Numbered from the stretch's first letter, positions 24,601 to 36,315 are shown. The stretch is DNA of 64,000 nt from Melampsora larici-populina 98AG31 (GCF_000204055.1 NW_006768832.1:289280-353279); one strand, 5' to 3'. Program-made: numbers and translations. The notes: a model not told the origin generated them from the letters alone.

Positions 24601-26225
24601 GCATTCGGTGGGGTATCCGCGCCGAAATATGGGAGTGAATGTGGGAAGCGCGCGAAGTAAGTCCCCAATTTATCTACAGTTTTGTTGAAATCAGTAACCT
24701 AATCTAAAAACTCTTACAGTTGATTGATAGAGTTATGAAGGAGGATTTGGCGGTAGTCCACTCGAAGAAGAAGCGTCGTCCAAGAAAAGATGGCAAGAAG
24801 CATGGATACTTTGAGGAAGTTATCTTCTCGGTTCAGGATTGGCAAGCAATGCGAGACCTCTTGGACATCCTCACGGTAAGTCTTTGTCTTCTGTTTTCTA
24901 TATTTATGTTTCCTCATTTGATACTTACGTTTCACGCCTATTACTATAGCCATTCAAGATCCTGACTCGAGAGATGGAAGGCAATCACCCTAACGGATGT
25001 ATGGTACTTGTCAAATATGTACAACTCAAGACATCAATGGAGGATAGGTGGAACAAGATGCATGAGAACGATCCACTTCAACCTATGGTGGATGTGATGC
25101 TTGGGAAGATTCGAATGTATTTAGACGAAGCTCTCAAGTGTGATACACTCATTCTCGCTGCAGCCTTCCACCCTGGCCTTTGTTTGAATTTTTTTTGCAT
25201 GCCTTTGGAGAGGCCTCTCGTAGTCATGGACGTGCTGAATCACTTATGGAATCGGTTTTTGAAGCTGAGCGAGATGCGGCGGACCTTCTCACTCAACCAG
25301 CATCTGTGACAACGTCTCCTACTGGATCCCCTGTCAATTCATCTGGAGCCGACTTCCTTAATTTTTACAACAAGGTAACTACTTCAAGCAACCTCAATGA
25401 ACTTGACCGATACCTCCAAGGTATCGATCCGATGATTTCACCCGATGTAAACAATCCACAGTATGCCTTGGATTGGTGGAAGGTGACTTTTTTTTTATCT
25501 TTGTTATTGTTTTTTTTATGAATTCAACTAATGTGCATTTATTTACAGGCTAACCAAGGTAAATACCCAGTTTTATCCACCTTGGCTCGTAACTACCTTG
25601 CTACACCAGCGGCTTCTTCTGCTCCCGAACGTTTGTTCTCAGTGGCCGGGCGAGTTTGTGCAGATGACCGAGGTGCATTGAATACCTGAATGATAGAAAT
25701 GCTAGTAAACGGTCAATTGTGGATGCTAGAAGGCATCCCCTTAACTGGGGACTTTGCTGAGGTTGGCAAGATAATTGAATACGCCAAGAAGGCAATCCAA
25801 AAGAAAACCAGAAAAAGCAAGTTTTGATTACCGTATTAACTCTTCTTCTTTTTATTATCTTTTTTTTGGGTGTAACTGGTTTACATTTCTTCTTTTTTCA
25901 ATTTCTCTTATCTTCTCTGCTATACACTTGTTTACAACGAGTTTTTTAAATTTTCTTTACACTCATTAAGACCTTTTTTGTCAGTTTACATTTTTTTACT
26001 CTTCTTTTGAAATGCAATGTTTGCTTTTTTTGCCTATAACACAGCAAAATGTTTTGCCTTTAACGCAGCAAAGCGCTGCGGGACAAAAGTACGCTTTTGG
26101 CTACTTTTTTTCAGAAATGGGCTTTTCCCGCTTGCGCTAAAGCTGCCAAGCTTTGCCCGCTTTCTTTTCCGCTGCGCTGTCTAAATGGCGGTTTTCAGCG
26201 CTACGTAGCGCTGCAAGCCAGAGTT
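21690..26225 (+). mobile_element. hAT transposon, decayed, with 8-bp target duplication
   Basis: The ends are CAACTCTGGCTCGCAGCGC at 21690 and its inverted counterpart AACTCTGGCTTGCAGCGC read from 26225. The octamer GATTTAGG flanks both sides (21682-21689 and 26226-26233). Eight-base duplications are the hAT hallmark. Both subterminal regions are rich in GCGCTGCG-like repeats (21700-21760 and 26075-26215), as expected for transposase-binding sites. The interior carries the transposase pseudogene described separately. Confidence 0.85.
22231..25827 (+). pseudogene. hAT transposase, multi-exon, inactivated
   Basis: Transposase that would cut and paste the surrounding element. The ATG at 22231 follows a CATCAAAC-rich leader. 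Several introns interrupt it: donors GTAAGT near 22543 and 22741 and GTGAGT near 22975, plus later ones around 23510, 24380, 24655, 24874 and 25480. In order one can read a basic serine/arginine-rich N-terminus, a BED-type zinc finger (YPCLWCRAVV with a downstream H..H), the catalytic core signature SKFCLIQDVWT, then YVVRHLSLKLVAWHHKGHLL, DSGSNN, IRCFCHK, and the C-terminal dimerisation motif YLATPAASSAPERLFS. In-frame stops are seen in the zinc finger (TGA near 23112), after DVWT (TAA near 23637), at a conserved Trp (TAG near 23692) and near 24637. It is therefore a dead copy. The exon scheme is approximate. Confidence 0.85.
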
Positions 26226-26233
26226 GATTTAGG

Positions 26234-26887
26234 TCCAGACTGGTGAAAAAACTTAATTCAAGATTCCTTACTGTACTGTACAAGTAGACACAGAAAGTAT
26301 GCAACACCCTTGGGGCCAAAATATTATCATAGCATATGAATTGTGAGCCAGTCTGGCCCCGGGATGACATATCTTTGAAATAAAAATTGTTTTTTTTGAA
26401 AATTCACTCTGCTAACCCATATTTTGCCCCCAGAATAGGATTTATGGGTTATCAGAGAGATCCCAATAAGACATACTCCATCAAAACCCATATGTGTTGA
26501 AGTCCATAAAACGGTATGTGTTTTTGGAGAGACAACTGTATTTTGAAAATACAACACCACACAGAAAGACACTGTTGTGAGGCATTGCGTTGCCTACCCA
26601 GTGTTGGTTGTCTCAAATATCTCTCAACCAATACATGATGTCCCACTTTTCACAAACCACCCTATTACCTTTTAGTTTGTTCAGGCCGGCCCATAGTGTA
26701 AACTGATGAGAATCAGATTTCCAATCAGAACAAATATCCCAGCCAAACAGTTCAAAGGGAACACAGGTGTATAGTGAGGTACCTGAGATGAGATAGTGTT
26801 GCATATAAGATAGATACAAAGTCTGCAATGTTATTTTGAGACCAATCTTTTTGACATGTTAATATGGCATATCTCAATGATAAGTAC
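26234..26887. other. Right flank of the hAT, older repeat
   Basis: No gene. Contains AACCCATA-like motifs and a GTATGTGTTTTTGG segment (26515-26530), which is inverted relative to CCAAAAAAACACATAC at 21487-21502. These may be the ends of the older element that received the hAT. Confidence 0.35.
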
Positions 26888-26890
26888 ATG

Positions 26891-27238
26891 CACAGTGTCA
26901 TTTAACTAGTCACTGGCAGGCCAGTGAGTTCCATTCACCTCAATCCAATCTCAATTAAATGTCAGTTCAATATCAGTTTGACCTCCAATTATGTTTGAGT
27001 GGGGGATATGCATGGGCTGCATAATCACTCAAACCTTCCAGACATTCTGACACCTTCATGTGTGGACATGCAACCAAACTTTATTCCAGTTCATTCTGGA
27101 AGGTTGGTGGTCTGCTACTCTAAGGCAAACATTGAGATTGGATTGATATTGAACTGACATGGATTTGATATTGAATTGATATTGGATTGAGGTAGACGTA
27201 CTCACTGGCCTGCCAGTGAGTAGTAAAATGACACTGTG
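26891..27238. mobile_element. 348-bp MITE with long inverted ends and ATG target duplication
   Basis: Both ends start CACAGTGTCATTT and stay alignable for about 110 bases per arm (CACTGGCAGGCCAGTGAGT, then CTCAATCCAAT and TCAGTTCAATATCA). ATG flanks both sides (26888-26890 and 27239-27241). No coding capacity. Three-base duplication and CACAGTG ends fit a PIF/Harbinger- or CACTA-type relative, but the superfamily is not decided. Confidence 0.8.
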
Positions 27239-27241
27239 ATG

Positions 27242-27968
27242 TCAGAGAACCGTGCAATGATGCCAATGCAGCCACAATACTGTGGTGAGGGTAGTGACTC
27301 TTCTGGAGGAGGTTACTCTCACTAAATGTGGTACTGGGACTAGGTATGTGATGAACTATAAAGGTTATTCTTATATCTCAGAATAGAACTTGTTACAAGA
27401 ATAGGTGGAGGATGAGAAGTGACCGAGATAAGCATGAGAGGGATGGATAGTAATTAAACAACTAAGAGTCTGCTGGGACAAATCCTGGCAGACTACAGTT
27501 AGTTGACTCTTAAAAAAGAGGTTTAAGTTGTAAATGAATACAATAGTGAGAACTGGATCCCAAGATTCTCCAATATCCTTCTATGTAACTGGATAAAGAG
27601 TGTTTATAAAGATCACTATCTTTGTTATCTCTTAGAGGTCACCAACCTGATGGTTATTAACTTGGAGGTCACCAACCTATTGGTTATTAACTTGGAGGTC
27701 ACCAACCTAGTATATAGACTACTTAGGGGAAGTAGAGGATCCAGAAGTGAAGAATATAACTTACTAGGATCTAGTCAGGAAGCATCAAGGTAAATAGAAT
27801 GAATCACTAGTATTACTATTTGTAATACTCTTGATTGTTATTCTAATTGAACTCTTGATGGTTCTTTAGAAAGTGGTATGTATAAACTTGGTTTTTCCTT
27901 TGGGGATGAAGCAGGTTCTGGTTTATATATTCTAGCTTTTAAACCTAGTATTGTGATATACACAATGT
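27242..27968. other. Intergenic with a short tandem repeat
   Basis: No gene. From 27635 to 27710 a 30-bp unit containing GAGGTCACCAACCT..GGTTATTAACTT is repeated about 2.6 times. The remainder shows no recognisable feature. Confidence 0.45.
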
Positions 27969-27976
27969 TTACAATA

Positions 27977-29357
27977 GGATCCCACTATTTAGCGCCCCCT
28001 TGGATGATATCCGGCGCCCCCCGGGTTTTGACAAATACCCGCGCGGCCCGTTGACACTCAAAAATTTACAGCCAATGTTTTGCAGAGTTGGACCTCAAGG
28101 GCTCCTTGAGGGCTCCTTAAGAGGGCACAACCTTGCAAATGAGCCCTCATTGGATTGTCAATCATCTTATTTAGTGCCCTTCCACCCTTGATGGGGCTAC
28201 AAACTTCATTGAAGTAAACAAAAGGGCACCTGATTTCTTTTGTGCCCGGACTGGCCCCTCACATGCACGGACATTGGCCCTTCAAGCCAGGAAAGCATCC
28301 CCATACACAGCATTACATATAGGAGGGATCTCCCCTCTCTCTCGAACTTTCTCCCCTTCTCCAATTTTCCCTCTTTCCTTTTCACCTTTGCACTGATCGC
28401 TTATCCAACTTCAAACAACAAACAATCACACCCCCAAATCACACGCTACATAACTCCGCTATACAACCCTACACACTTCCAAGGAATTCACTCAAATACA
28501 GATCTCAAGCTCTTGACTTTAAAACTTGATATACATACAGTATCAGTTTCTTCTCCCTCTGTTGAAGTAAAACCTCAAAAGAAATCGGGATTTAAACCGA
28601 TTGCATCATCATCATCAATACTTCAAATCTCAATCCTACTTCTGCATCATTTTCAACACCAGCACCAACATTTGTGGATAGTTCAACTAAATCTACAAGT
28701 TTTCAATCCACAATTGAAGTCAAAAATCCTGAAATCAAATCAACAATGATCAAAACCGAACCAAATACAGTATCTCAATTTGCTCAGATTACATCCAGAT
28801 TGGCTGCTAAGAGATTGGAAAATGGAAATGGAAAGAGTTGATTGGACATAATAAAGAAAAAAGAAGACTCTTGTAATGAATGAGCAGGGATGTTAGAAGA
28901 TGGAACGATTTAAAAGATTGATTACTTGAATTCTTTTGATGCATTTGTATGTTAGGTTTATCAAATTGAAGTAATTGTGTATGATGTTATAAGTTGTTGG
29001 ATATGGATATACAATAGGTTGATTGAAGAAATTATCATTATAAATGAATGGTTTTGTAATCCTTTAATCCATGTTCATCATCACCCCGAGTGAGATTACA
29101 CAAAGATCTTTCAAGTTAAAATGGCTCACTTTTGATCTTACTTACTGCTGACAGTGCCATAAAGGTTAAATGCGTGTCACTTACATGTCAGAGGAAATAT
29201 GAACAAGCAAGGTAATCAAGGATAAATGGGGGACATGAATATATAACGTGTGGGAGCCCCTTCAGTTTAAAAAGGGGCTCCTGAATTGTTTGTAGCCTGG
29301 GTCCGACCCGAGAGGGGGCGCCGGATACTGCTCCAAGGGCGCTAAATAGTGGGATCC
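27977..29357. mobile_element. 1.38-kb TIR element with perfect 8-bp target duplication, carrying gene-like sequence
   Basis: The left end begins GGATCCCACTATTTAGCGCC, and the right end read inward on the minus strand begins identically. Both arms continue to a shared ATCCGGCGCCCCC. TTACAATA flanks each end (27969-27976 and 29358-29365). The 8-base duplication suggests hAT-type mobilisation. No transposase is present. The interior contains a pyrimidine-rich leader-like stretch (28320-28400), about 150 codons of serine/threonine/lysine-rich open frame in two phases, and an AT-rich tail, i.e. the look of a captured host gene. Confidence 0.8.
28520..28840 (+). pseudogene. Captured host-gene-like fragment inside the TIR element
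   Basis: One phase reads SVEVKPQKKSGFKPIASSSS and then, after a one-base shift in an ATC-repeat near 28615, a 75-codon frame continues: NTSNLNPTSASFSTPAPTF, FQSTIEVKNPEIKSTMIK, TVSQFAQITSRLAAKRLENG, ending at a TGA near 28838. Composition (Ser, Thr, Lys, Pro) and the tidy C-terminus look like the end of a real nuclear protein rather than random sequence, and the following 200 bases look like a 3' UTR. I do not recognise the parent gene. The frameshift makes this copy non-functional as it stands. Confidence 0.45.
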
Positions 29358-29365
29358 TTACAATA

Positions 29366-29678
29366 TTAGGTTTGTATTTAATATTTTAATGTTTTTATGA
29401 TTACGTACACTTAATGTTATGTTATGTAATCATTAAGTGTTTCATATAAGATAAGCCTGTTTTAACTCTTGATACTGAGTTATGAGATGTTACTAGTGTT
29501 TTTGTATGTAATTTTGAATGTTACATGTTATTTCTTGGGTATATGCATATGTAACTAGAGGTCATATATGTTTTTCTTACATGTTACATATAAATTATAG
29601 GCTGTATGTACATGTAATTATATTTCTAGGTGATGGTTATATATCATAGGTTAGCATTTGGGTAGTTGTGTATGTACT
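29366..29678. other. AT-rich spacer, no gene seen
   Basis: Only TATGTAC/ACATGTTAC-rich sequence; nothing supported. Confidence 0.4.
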
Positions 29679-31330
29679 CAGGGCTGACAACTGTACTGGT
29701 ATCGATACAGTACAGTATAGTACCTATAAAAGCGGGTACAGTACCTAGCAGTACAGTACATAGGAACACACTATTGTACTGAAGGTGCCAAAACCCAATT
29801 TTTTTTAGGTACTGTACTCAGTATAGTACCGGTGCCTGCAATCCAATACCAGTATCGGGTCCAATAGTATTGTGATTACAGGCACTATACCAATACAGTA
29901 TTGGGCTTTAGGCTGCCATTCCCAATTCCCATCTGGCATAAGTCACCACGCCCTTTTCCCAGCAACACCCTTCACCCACCCCTTCTCCCAGCATACATGA
30001 ATGACCACACCCTTCTTCCAGCACAACGGATTCCCAAAACCAATCACCTATCACGCCATGGTGACACCAGATTGGTAAGCCAGACCAGTTTCTTCATTAA
30101 TTCACCTCTTTTTGAAACCATCCCACCTCTTTTTGATACCATTCCATCTCTTTTCAATCAATCTGACCCACTTTGTACCATTCTATCTGAATAATACCCC
30201 TTTGTACCATTCTATCCTACCCCTTCGTACCTTGCCTCAGCCTCACAGACCCGAATCATGTTAAATTCTCTAGTTGCCCTGCTTGCAAAGGATCTCATCA
30301 ACTCAGCTTACTTGGACAAGAAGACCGAATTGGAGATTGATGGACCTTATGAACCAACCACTGCCAACTCTAGTTGTGTCAATGGTAAGAGTCTTGGAAC
30401 TGCTGAAGAAGACAAGGAGTTTTGTCAACATAAAGCTAAGAACCAAAGAAACACGGCAAACGAGCTCCGCTCGTACTTGGAGATGGCAGAAGATCCTGCT
30501 CCTGAGGTTGGAGAAAACCCTCATCTTGCTTTGGAGTGGTGGAAGGTGAGTATTCAAATCTTGTCTGGTAATATAGTTCAATCTTTAACAGTCTCTCGTG
30601 TATTGTTTTTAGTTAAACAAAGGTAAATATCCTATCTTGAGCTGTCTTGCTCACGACTATTTGGCCATCAGTGGCACTCCATCCACTTGTGAGAGGGGGT
30701 TCTCATGTGCGGCAGACATTTGCACACAAGATAGAAGCTCCCTCAAGCCAAGGCGCATTGAAAGACTTGTTTGTGGCCGCATGTGGTCTGTCAAAAATGT
30801 TAAAATGAAGGGTAGATTTGTCAAAGCGGGGCTGATCATGGATCAGTGTATGAGCAATGATGCAGCTGCTCGTGTGAGGGGGAGATGATTATTGGATGGT
30901 TTTCTTTTTTTCTTTTAGTTCTTGATTTCAACTATTTAATTTTGATTAACTATCTTTAATTACATTGTTATTTCTTGCTGGTCTCATTCTGGTCTTGTTA
31001 TCTTTCCTTTGTGTTTCTTGAAATAAAGCGTTTGTGTTTCCTACTTTTCTAGGTACTGACAGAGGATACTTCTTGGTATCTAGCCCAGGTCCAGTACAGA
31101 CTGCAGTACAGTACCTAGAGGTTTTCACAAGATACCAGTATAGGAAAGTATTGAGTGTATCTCCATCCTACTGTACTGGGCTAAAGCCATAAGCTGTACT
31201 TCTTTTTAGGTGCTGTACTGAGTACCGTATCCAATCTGAGGTACTGTACTGAGTACCTGATTTCTGGGTATTGTAATTGCAGGTACTGTACTAGTATCAT
31301 CAATACAATACCAGTATAGTATCGTGGCTG
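29679..31330. mobile_element. hAT-related element with GTACTG-rich subterminal repeats
   Basis: The flanks of a hAT C-terminal fragment are crowded with GTACTGTAC-type motifs (29690-29890 and 31080-31320), typical of subterminal transposase-binding arrays. The left end reads CAGGGCTGACAACTGTACTG. The right end, on the minus strand, reads CAGCCACGATACTATACTGG, so the inner 10-15 bases match. I could not find an 8-bp target duplication, so the exact ends are tentative. Confidence 0.55.
30258..30887 (+). pseudogene. hAT transposase C-terminal fragment
   Basis: Exon 1 ends PHLALEWWK before a GTGAGT donor (30546). After the acceptor near 30612 the frame continues LNKGKYPILSCLAHDYL, then GTPSTCERGFS and a RIERLVCGRMW tail. 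This is the hAT dimerisation domain (WW..N..YP.L..A..YL...T....ER.FS). The N-terminal zinc finger and catalytic acid region are absent, so the fragment cannot act alone. A large hAT C-terminal piece retained between terminal repeats is typical of internally deleted elements. Confidence 0.75.
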
Positions 31331-32179
31331 CATCATTGATGCAGATTATGGTTTGTGACATACATAGTGTTTTGTGTGAGTTGGTGGTCTTTATCTTTTC
31401 TTCCAGTTACTAGGAATTGTTAACGGTCTGGGTCTTACTGGCATCTCAGCCTAAACATATTGTGTGTGATTTCCTTTATGTGTCCTAGTCTTAGTGTTGC
31501 CTCCCTGTGCCTGAGTTTTTATCATTGAGTGATGTTTCCTGGTTGATATATCCTACTTGTTTCACATTCTTCATTCAACTTGTTAATTTTGAATTCAGCT
31601 TGATCTTACAGCTCTTTGAAAGCCATTGTCAAACACATCAAGATCAACTAGTATTAACAGACTATTCCACAAGCAAACCTATGTTATCATCTCTCGAAAT
31701 TTAATTCACAATACAATCCATATTTCTCAGCATTCTCACATTAATACACGTGGCCCACTTCATCCATCAAAATAGCACCCTCTTTAATCATTGGGTATAA
31801 CTCTCTCAATGATGCTACAATAGATGGGATGGCCGGGGATTGATTTTTATGAGCTTACACTCTTGTTCATTCAGATATGGCAGTGCTGTTACCTTGTGCC
31901 CTACATATAACAGTCATTGCTTTTCAAGACACTCTTTATTGGACCCTTTGTCATATTGCTTGTTTTTATTCACTGCTTCAATACACAGCTTTTCTACTAT
32001 GCAACACCTCAAAAGCTCTTATCACTATTGCTATGCAAACGCATTCATCGTGCCGCCTCACCTTTCTATCATTCTGTAAGACTCTGCCCTTTAGATCTCA
32101 CATGACCAAATTAATGCTTTTATTGTTAGCATGCTTGCTATCCTTTCTTTTCAAGGTGCCCTTTATTGTCTTGTACCTT
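31331..32179. other. Spacer left of the Ty3 chromovirus
   Basis: No gene supported. The hydrophobic open frame at 31877-32200 runs into the LTR and has no recognisable domain. It is interrupted target sequence of the insertion at 32180. Confidence 0.4.
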
Positions 32180-32184
32180 TGTTG
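32180..32184. repeat. Target-site duplication TGTTG (left copy)
   Basis: Identical pentamer at 45539-45543, immediately outside the opposite LTR. It proves a single integrase-mediated insertion of the 13.35-kb unit. Confidence 0.9.
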
Positions 32185-32349
32185 TGTAAGGACTCGATAG
32201 GATGATGAGAGATGAGAGAAGACTAATGAGGTCCTTCTAGTACTAAGTAGATTGCAACGTGAGGACTATAGTCTGTGCTCGACAGCGTACAAGATATGAG
32301 AGCAAACATGTATAAGCATATGTAGAGTAGCCTTATACGGCTCATAACA
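32185..32349 (-). repeat. 3' LTR of the chromovirus
   Basis: 165 bp, starting TG and ending CA on the sense strand. A polypurine tract (AAAAGGGGGAGTGG on the sense strand, 32363-32350) abuts it, as needed for plus-strand priming. Confidence 0.93.
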
Positions 32350-32443
32350 CCACTCCCCCTTTTATGACTCAACCCCCTCTTGACGGGCTAGCATCTTTCC
32401 ACGGGTTAGCATTAAAAACCCAGTGGGAAAAAAGCTTTAACCC

Positions 32444-33462
32444 TCATGACTTTCTCCGTACCCTACGGTATCGAGTTTCTGCTTGAGGATATTTGAGATT
32501 GAATTCATTAACAAGTTCTTGCGCATTACTCATTGAAGCTTCTGGTTCCCACGAATCATGGTTAGCATCATATCCTTTCCAACTTATCAAGTATTCAATT
32601 TTTCCTCGTTTGATTCTTTTGTCTAGAACTTCGGCTATTTCGTATTCTTCATTATCTTCAATTATAACTGGTTCAGGTGGTGATTGATCTTGATTCTTTA
32701 TCTTGCTGGCTTCAAATCTTCTTAAAAGTCCTACATGAAACACTGGGTGAATTTTCTCCATTGATTTCGGTAGTTCTATTTTATGGGCATTAGCAGACAT
32801 GCGCTTCAGTATAGTGTAAGGGCCAAGCCAGCGATGTGAAAACTTAGCGGTTGGTCTTGTTGTGCTTATGTTTTTGTTATTTAACCATACTTTCATCCCT
32901 TCCTTCCAATTAGGCGTAGCTTGTACCTTCTTGTCATGTTGATTTATCATTGCTTCTTGCGTTAACATTAATGCATCTTTGAGTTCCTTTTGGATGTTGG
33001 TAATTTGATCCATTCGTGCTTCTACCGAAGGGAGACACTGATCTCCAGTAGGTATGTCCGTAAAACTTACATTAAACCCGTAATTGGCCTTGAATGGTGA
33101 CATTCCAATGGAGACGTGGTCGTTGTTATTGTAGGAAAATTCAGCCATCGGTAGAAGGGTGCACCAATCATCCTGTTTGTAGCTTGTGAAGTGTCGGATG
33201 TACTGCTCGACTGCTTTGTTTGTTATTTCAGATTGGCCGTCTGTCTGCGGATGGTAAGCTGTTGAAGACTGTGTCGTTATTCCCAATCTTTTGTGCATTT
33301 CTTTTGTGAGTTTTGATATAAAGACGTTACCTCTGTCCGACGTGATGGACTGTGGGGTTCCATGAAGTTTCCAGACATGCTTAATCATTAAGTCAGCTAG
33401 TTCTTCCGATGACAGTGTTTTCTTACATGGTATAAAGTGAGCCATCTTCGTAAGGCGGTCAA
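32444..33462 (-). pseudogene. Chromovirus integrase core and chromodomain (3' part of the split pol)
   Basis: Reads from DRLTKMAHFIPCKKT, the usual sequence straight after the first catalytic Asp region, through the second Asp (SITSDRGNVF) and the catalytic Glu (TDGQSEITNK). The GPY module (RWLGPYTILK, HPVFHVGLLRR) follows, and then a chromodomain (EYEIAEVLDKRI, IEYLISWKGYDANHDSWEP). Chromodomains steer chromovirus integration to marked heterochromatin. The N-terminal zinc finger of integrase lies more than 6 kb away at 40.1-40.3 kb because the DIRS-like element landed between the Val-Val and Asp-Arg codons. Upstream codons to 33631 belong to the inserted element, not to integrase. Confidence 0.9.
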
Positions 33463-33810
33463 TAGCTAGCTTACCCAAAGCCTGCAACGGTAAGCTAGAG
33501 TCCATTACGTAACGTAAAGAGACGGGCCATAGGGCGCGGGGCAGCCCCGAGAACCGGGACTGGTTTGAGGCGTGGAGAGATCCACGGAAAAGAGGAAAGG
33601 TGAAAAATTTTCCTCCTCTTTTACAGTTCACCCGATTCTCTCACGCCTGCTTATCTCCCTGCGCCAATTGGCCCCCTATTTCTGCTTATTCCTATCTATC
33701 TATTCATAGGAATTATTTTCGAACTTTCTCTATCTTAAAATAAATCTTTACTCTTATAAAATCCCCCTCTCCAAAGCCTCCCCTCTTTATCCATCCGATA
33801 TTTACAGAGA

Positions 33811-35827
33811 ATGGAAGCGTCTCAAAAAGAAAGACTTGTGGGGGCGAAGAATAAATTACATCAAATTCACCTAGAGGCAGAAGAGAAGAAGAGGCTGCAA
33901 GCAGAAAAAGAACGGATCCAAGCCAAAAACAGGGCGAAACGGGCAGGCTCCAGAGCACCGATCCCTCCGATACAGAATGTTGGTAATCTCGAAATGAAGA
34001 TAGAAGGGATACAAGAAGAAGACGTAGAAGCTGGTGATGCAGACGGAGACCCTATCGAACCCACTGGCACGGAATCGGGCGTAAACAATACGACAATGGT
34101 AGATGGTGACGACGAGTTGTCAGAGCTAGAAGCAGAAGACAATTTCAAATCAGCCTTAAAGAAGAAGATAGCCAAAGAGAAGCGTTCGGAGAGTCAAGTT
34201 CCCAGTCTCGAGCGGAGTAGAAGAATTAGAGGTGAGCTTACATATTCTTCATGGAGAGGAGTCCCCTCTTCCATTAGATTTAGGCTTCGTGCCAAGTCAT
34301 CGGCTGCCGAAGGCGCTGAAGATTATATTCCTTGTGAATTAATCGGGTTGCCGCTATCAGCGCCCCACCCGAGCTATATGATAGAAGCTGCTGTAAGCGC
34401 TCGCTCGGTGAAGTCTACACCACCCGGCGAAATTATTCCCCTGAGGAAATTTCGCGGGGAGGAAGACATCCCTCCTCTGTCCGGGATAATTCCCAGGCAC
34501 AGAGTGAGGAGAGGCTGCTATCAGCGCCAAAACACGGTGACTCGGTTGAAGTCTAGATGAATATCTACTGACTGTATTTTCCTTGGACCACTGTTTGTCA
34601 ATACCAGTTCCAACCGCGGCAGACAAAGGCAAAGATCCCCCCCAGGATTTGTCCATAATGGATGAGCTTAATTGGGCTGTTGAATTCGGCACAGCTGAAG
34701 AAGCCAAGGCTGCCTTAGCCAAAGTCGACGCCGTCCTGAGGAAGACAACCAAGTTCGACGCCCCTCCAGCCCCAGAGGTAGAACAAGCTCCTCGAGACTT
34801 GCCAAATCCAAGAGCTCAGGCTCCTCCTCCGTCGCAGACTCCGGTTGTGGTTGTCTCGAACTCGAAACGCAAACCGTGTAGTAGCGTAGAAGACCTCTCA
34901 TCTTCTTCGGCAAACGAATCTGGAGATGACTCGCCCAAGAGGAAGCCAAAACATCGCCCAAAGTCTAAGAAGAAGAAACCTAAGAGAACTTCAGGAGATC
35001 CGGACTCGTCCGGCGACTTGACTCCATCCGAGCTCCCTACCACAGACGACTCTTCGGCAATTAGTGAGGCCAAGCTCTGCTATTCGGACGTCGATTTCAA
35101 ATCGGCGGATCTCCCAGACTTGCCCCCGAAATGGGACAAAGGCTTTAAAAAGCTACGTTCCTACGTCCCTCTGACGGTATTCGTTAAGTCCTCTATTCAA
35201 GAGTGGCACGATCAAGATGACGATGAGAAGAAGAAAGCTAAGTCAGCATTAGGGAATTCTTCGGAAAAAGCTCGAGAACGTCAGATCACCTACGGAGAGT
35301 TCATTGAAATGTGCGACTTAGAGGAGCGATACGCCAGAGAAATCTACGGCCATGTGACCTACGCGGATTATGTTGAGAAGCATAAGATGATCGTGTCGTC
35401 CTTGAAGAAAAAGTATAATTGTTGGATGGTTGCTCTAAGGTATCATCTGGCTATTAGAACGGTTATATTTAGAAGGCGTAAATTGATTAAATCTAAAGTG
35501 AACGGGAAGACTGTCTTGAAGGATAAAGTCCGCTTACCGAATGGTCTCCAAGCTACTGTAGAAGACACTGTCAGAAGAGAAGCTGATAGAGCTAATGATC
35601 TCGGATTTGAGGACAACCCGTATGCCCCAGGAAAACCCAAATTCGGGTTCAACTTCACGACAGGCAGAGAACCTGTCCCCGATCCCGCAGCCCCCACGAA
35701 AGCAAAACCGGATGATGGTTCCTCGATCCAACGTGGTAATAGGGGAGGTGCGGGTAAAAGGCAATACGGAAGGAAGAACTCTCACAACAAGAGCTTCAAA
35801 CCGCAAGGGAATCAAGGGGAAGGTTAG
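33811..35827 (+). CDS. DIRS-like ORF1 (Gag-like protein)
   Basis: Two frames (33811-34558 and 34583-35827) probably form one protein. A GTGAGC donor at 34232, a CTGAC branch-like site at 34568 and an AG at 34606-34607 would remove 376 nt and join RRIRG to VPTAADKG in phase. The first part is a charged coiled-coil-like stretch (EEKKRLQAEKERIQAKN). The second is serine- and lysine-rich, then a folded part (LRSYVPLTVFVKSSIQEW, ITYGEFIEMCDLEERYAR, NCWMVALRYHLAIRT), then a glycine/arginine-rich basic tail (RGGAGKRQYGRKN). ORF1 products of YR retroelements are thought to be structural, RNA-binding proteins. No zinc knuckle is visible. The intron is inferred from frame and splice signals only. Confidence 0.55.
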
Positions 35828-36315
35828 CATTAGCAACACCTACTCCAGTGGTTCTGAAACTGACCTGTTTGCCCACGGGTAGCGTCCAATGCAGCCGGTG
35901 GTTCCGGAACTCCAGCCCCTTTCGTAAAAAGGAACAACTTTTACAAAGGGGGTAAACAGAACGAGAGCACGGGTGCACAAAAGGCACATAATGCAGAGCC
36001 AACAGAAAAGTAAGCTAGACCTTTTCTGTCTAGATAGGCGGCAAGAAGGCGTAGAACTGACAGGATTCGACCCTCTCCTTTGATGAAATTCGCCCCCCTG
36101 AATTGGTTTCTCCCGTCTTGCTCGATTTCCCCCCTTTTTTCATCTTCTTGTAATCATTGTCTTGTGGTACGCATCAGAGTTTAACTCGCCTCCTCATAAG
36201 TTGTCATATAAAATGATGGAAGCGGTTCCTGAACAATGAAATCTGAAATTTTTGAATCAATCTCTTGATACTGTAGACCAGTACCAGATCCCACATAGCG
36301 TGCCAGACGACGAAT

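Noticed and set aside
31877..32200. Hydrophobic ORF as a membrane protein gene
   Set aside because: It runs into the LTR, lacks any family resemblance, and overlapping frames are equally open; AT-rich sequence explains it.
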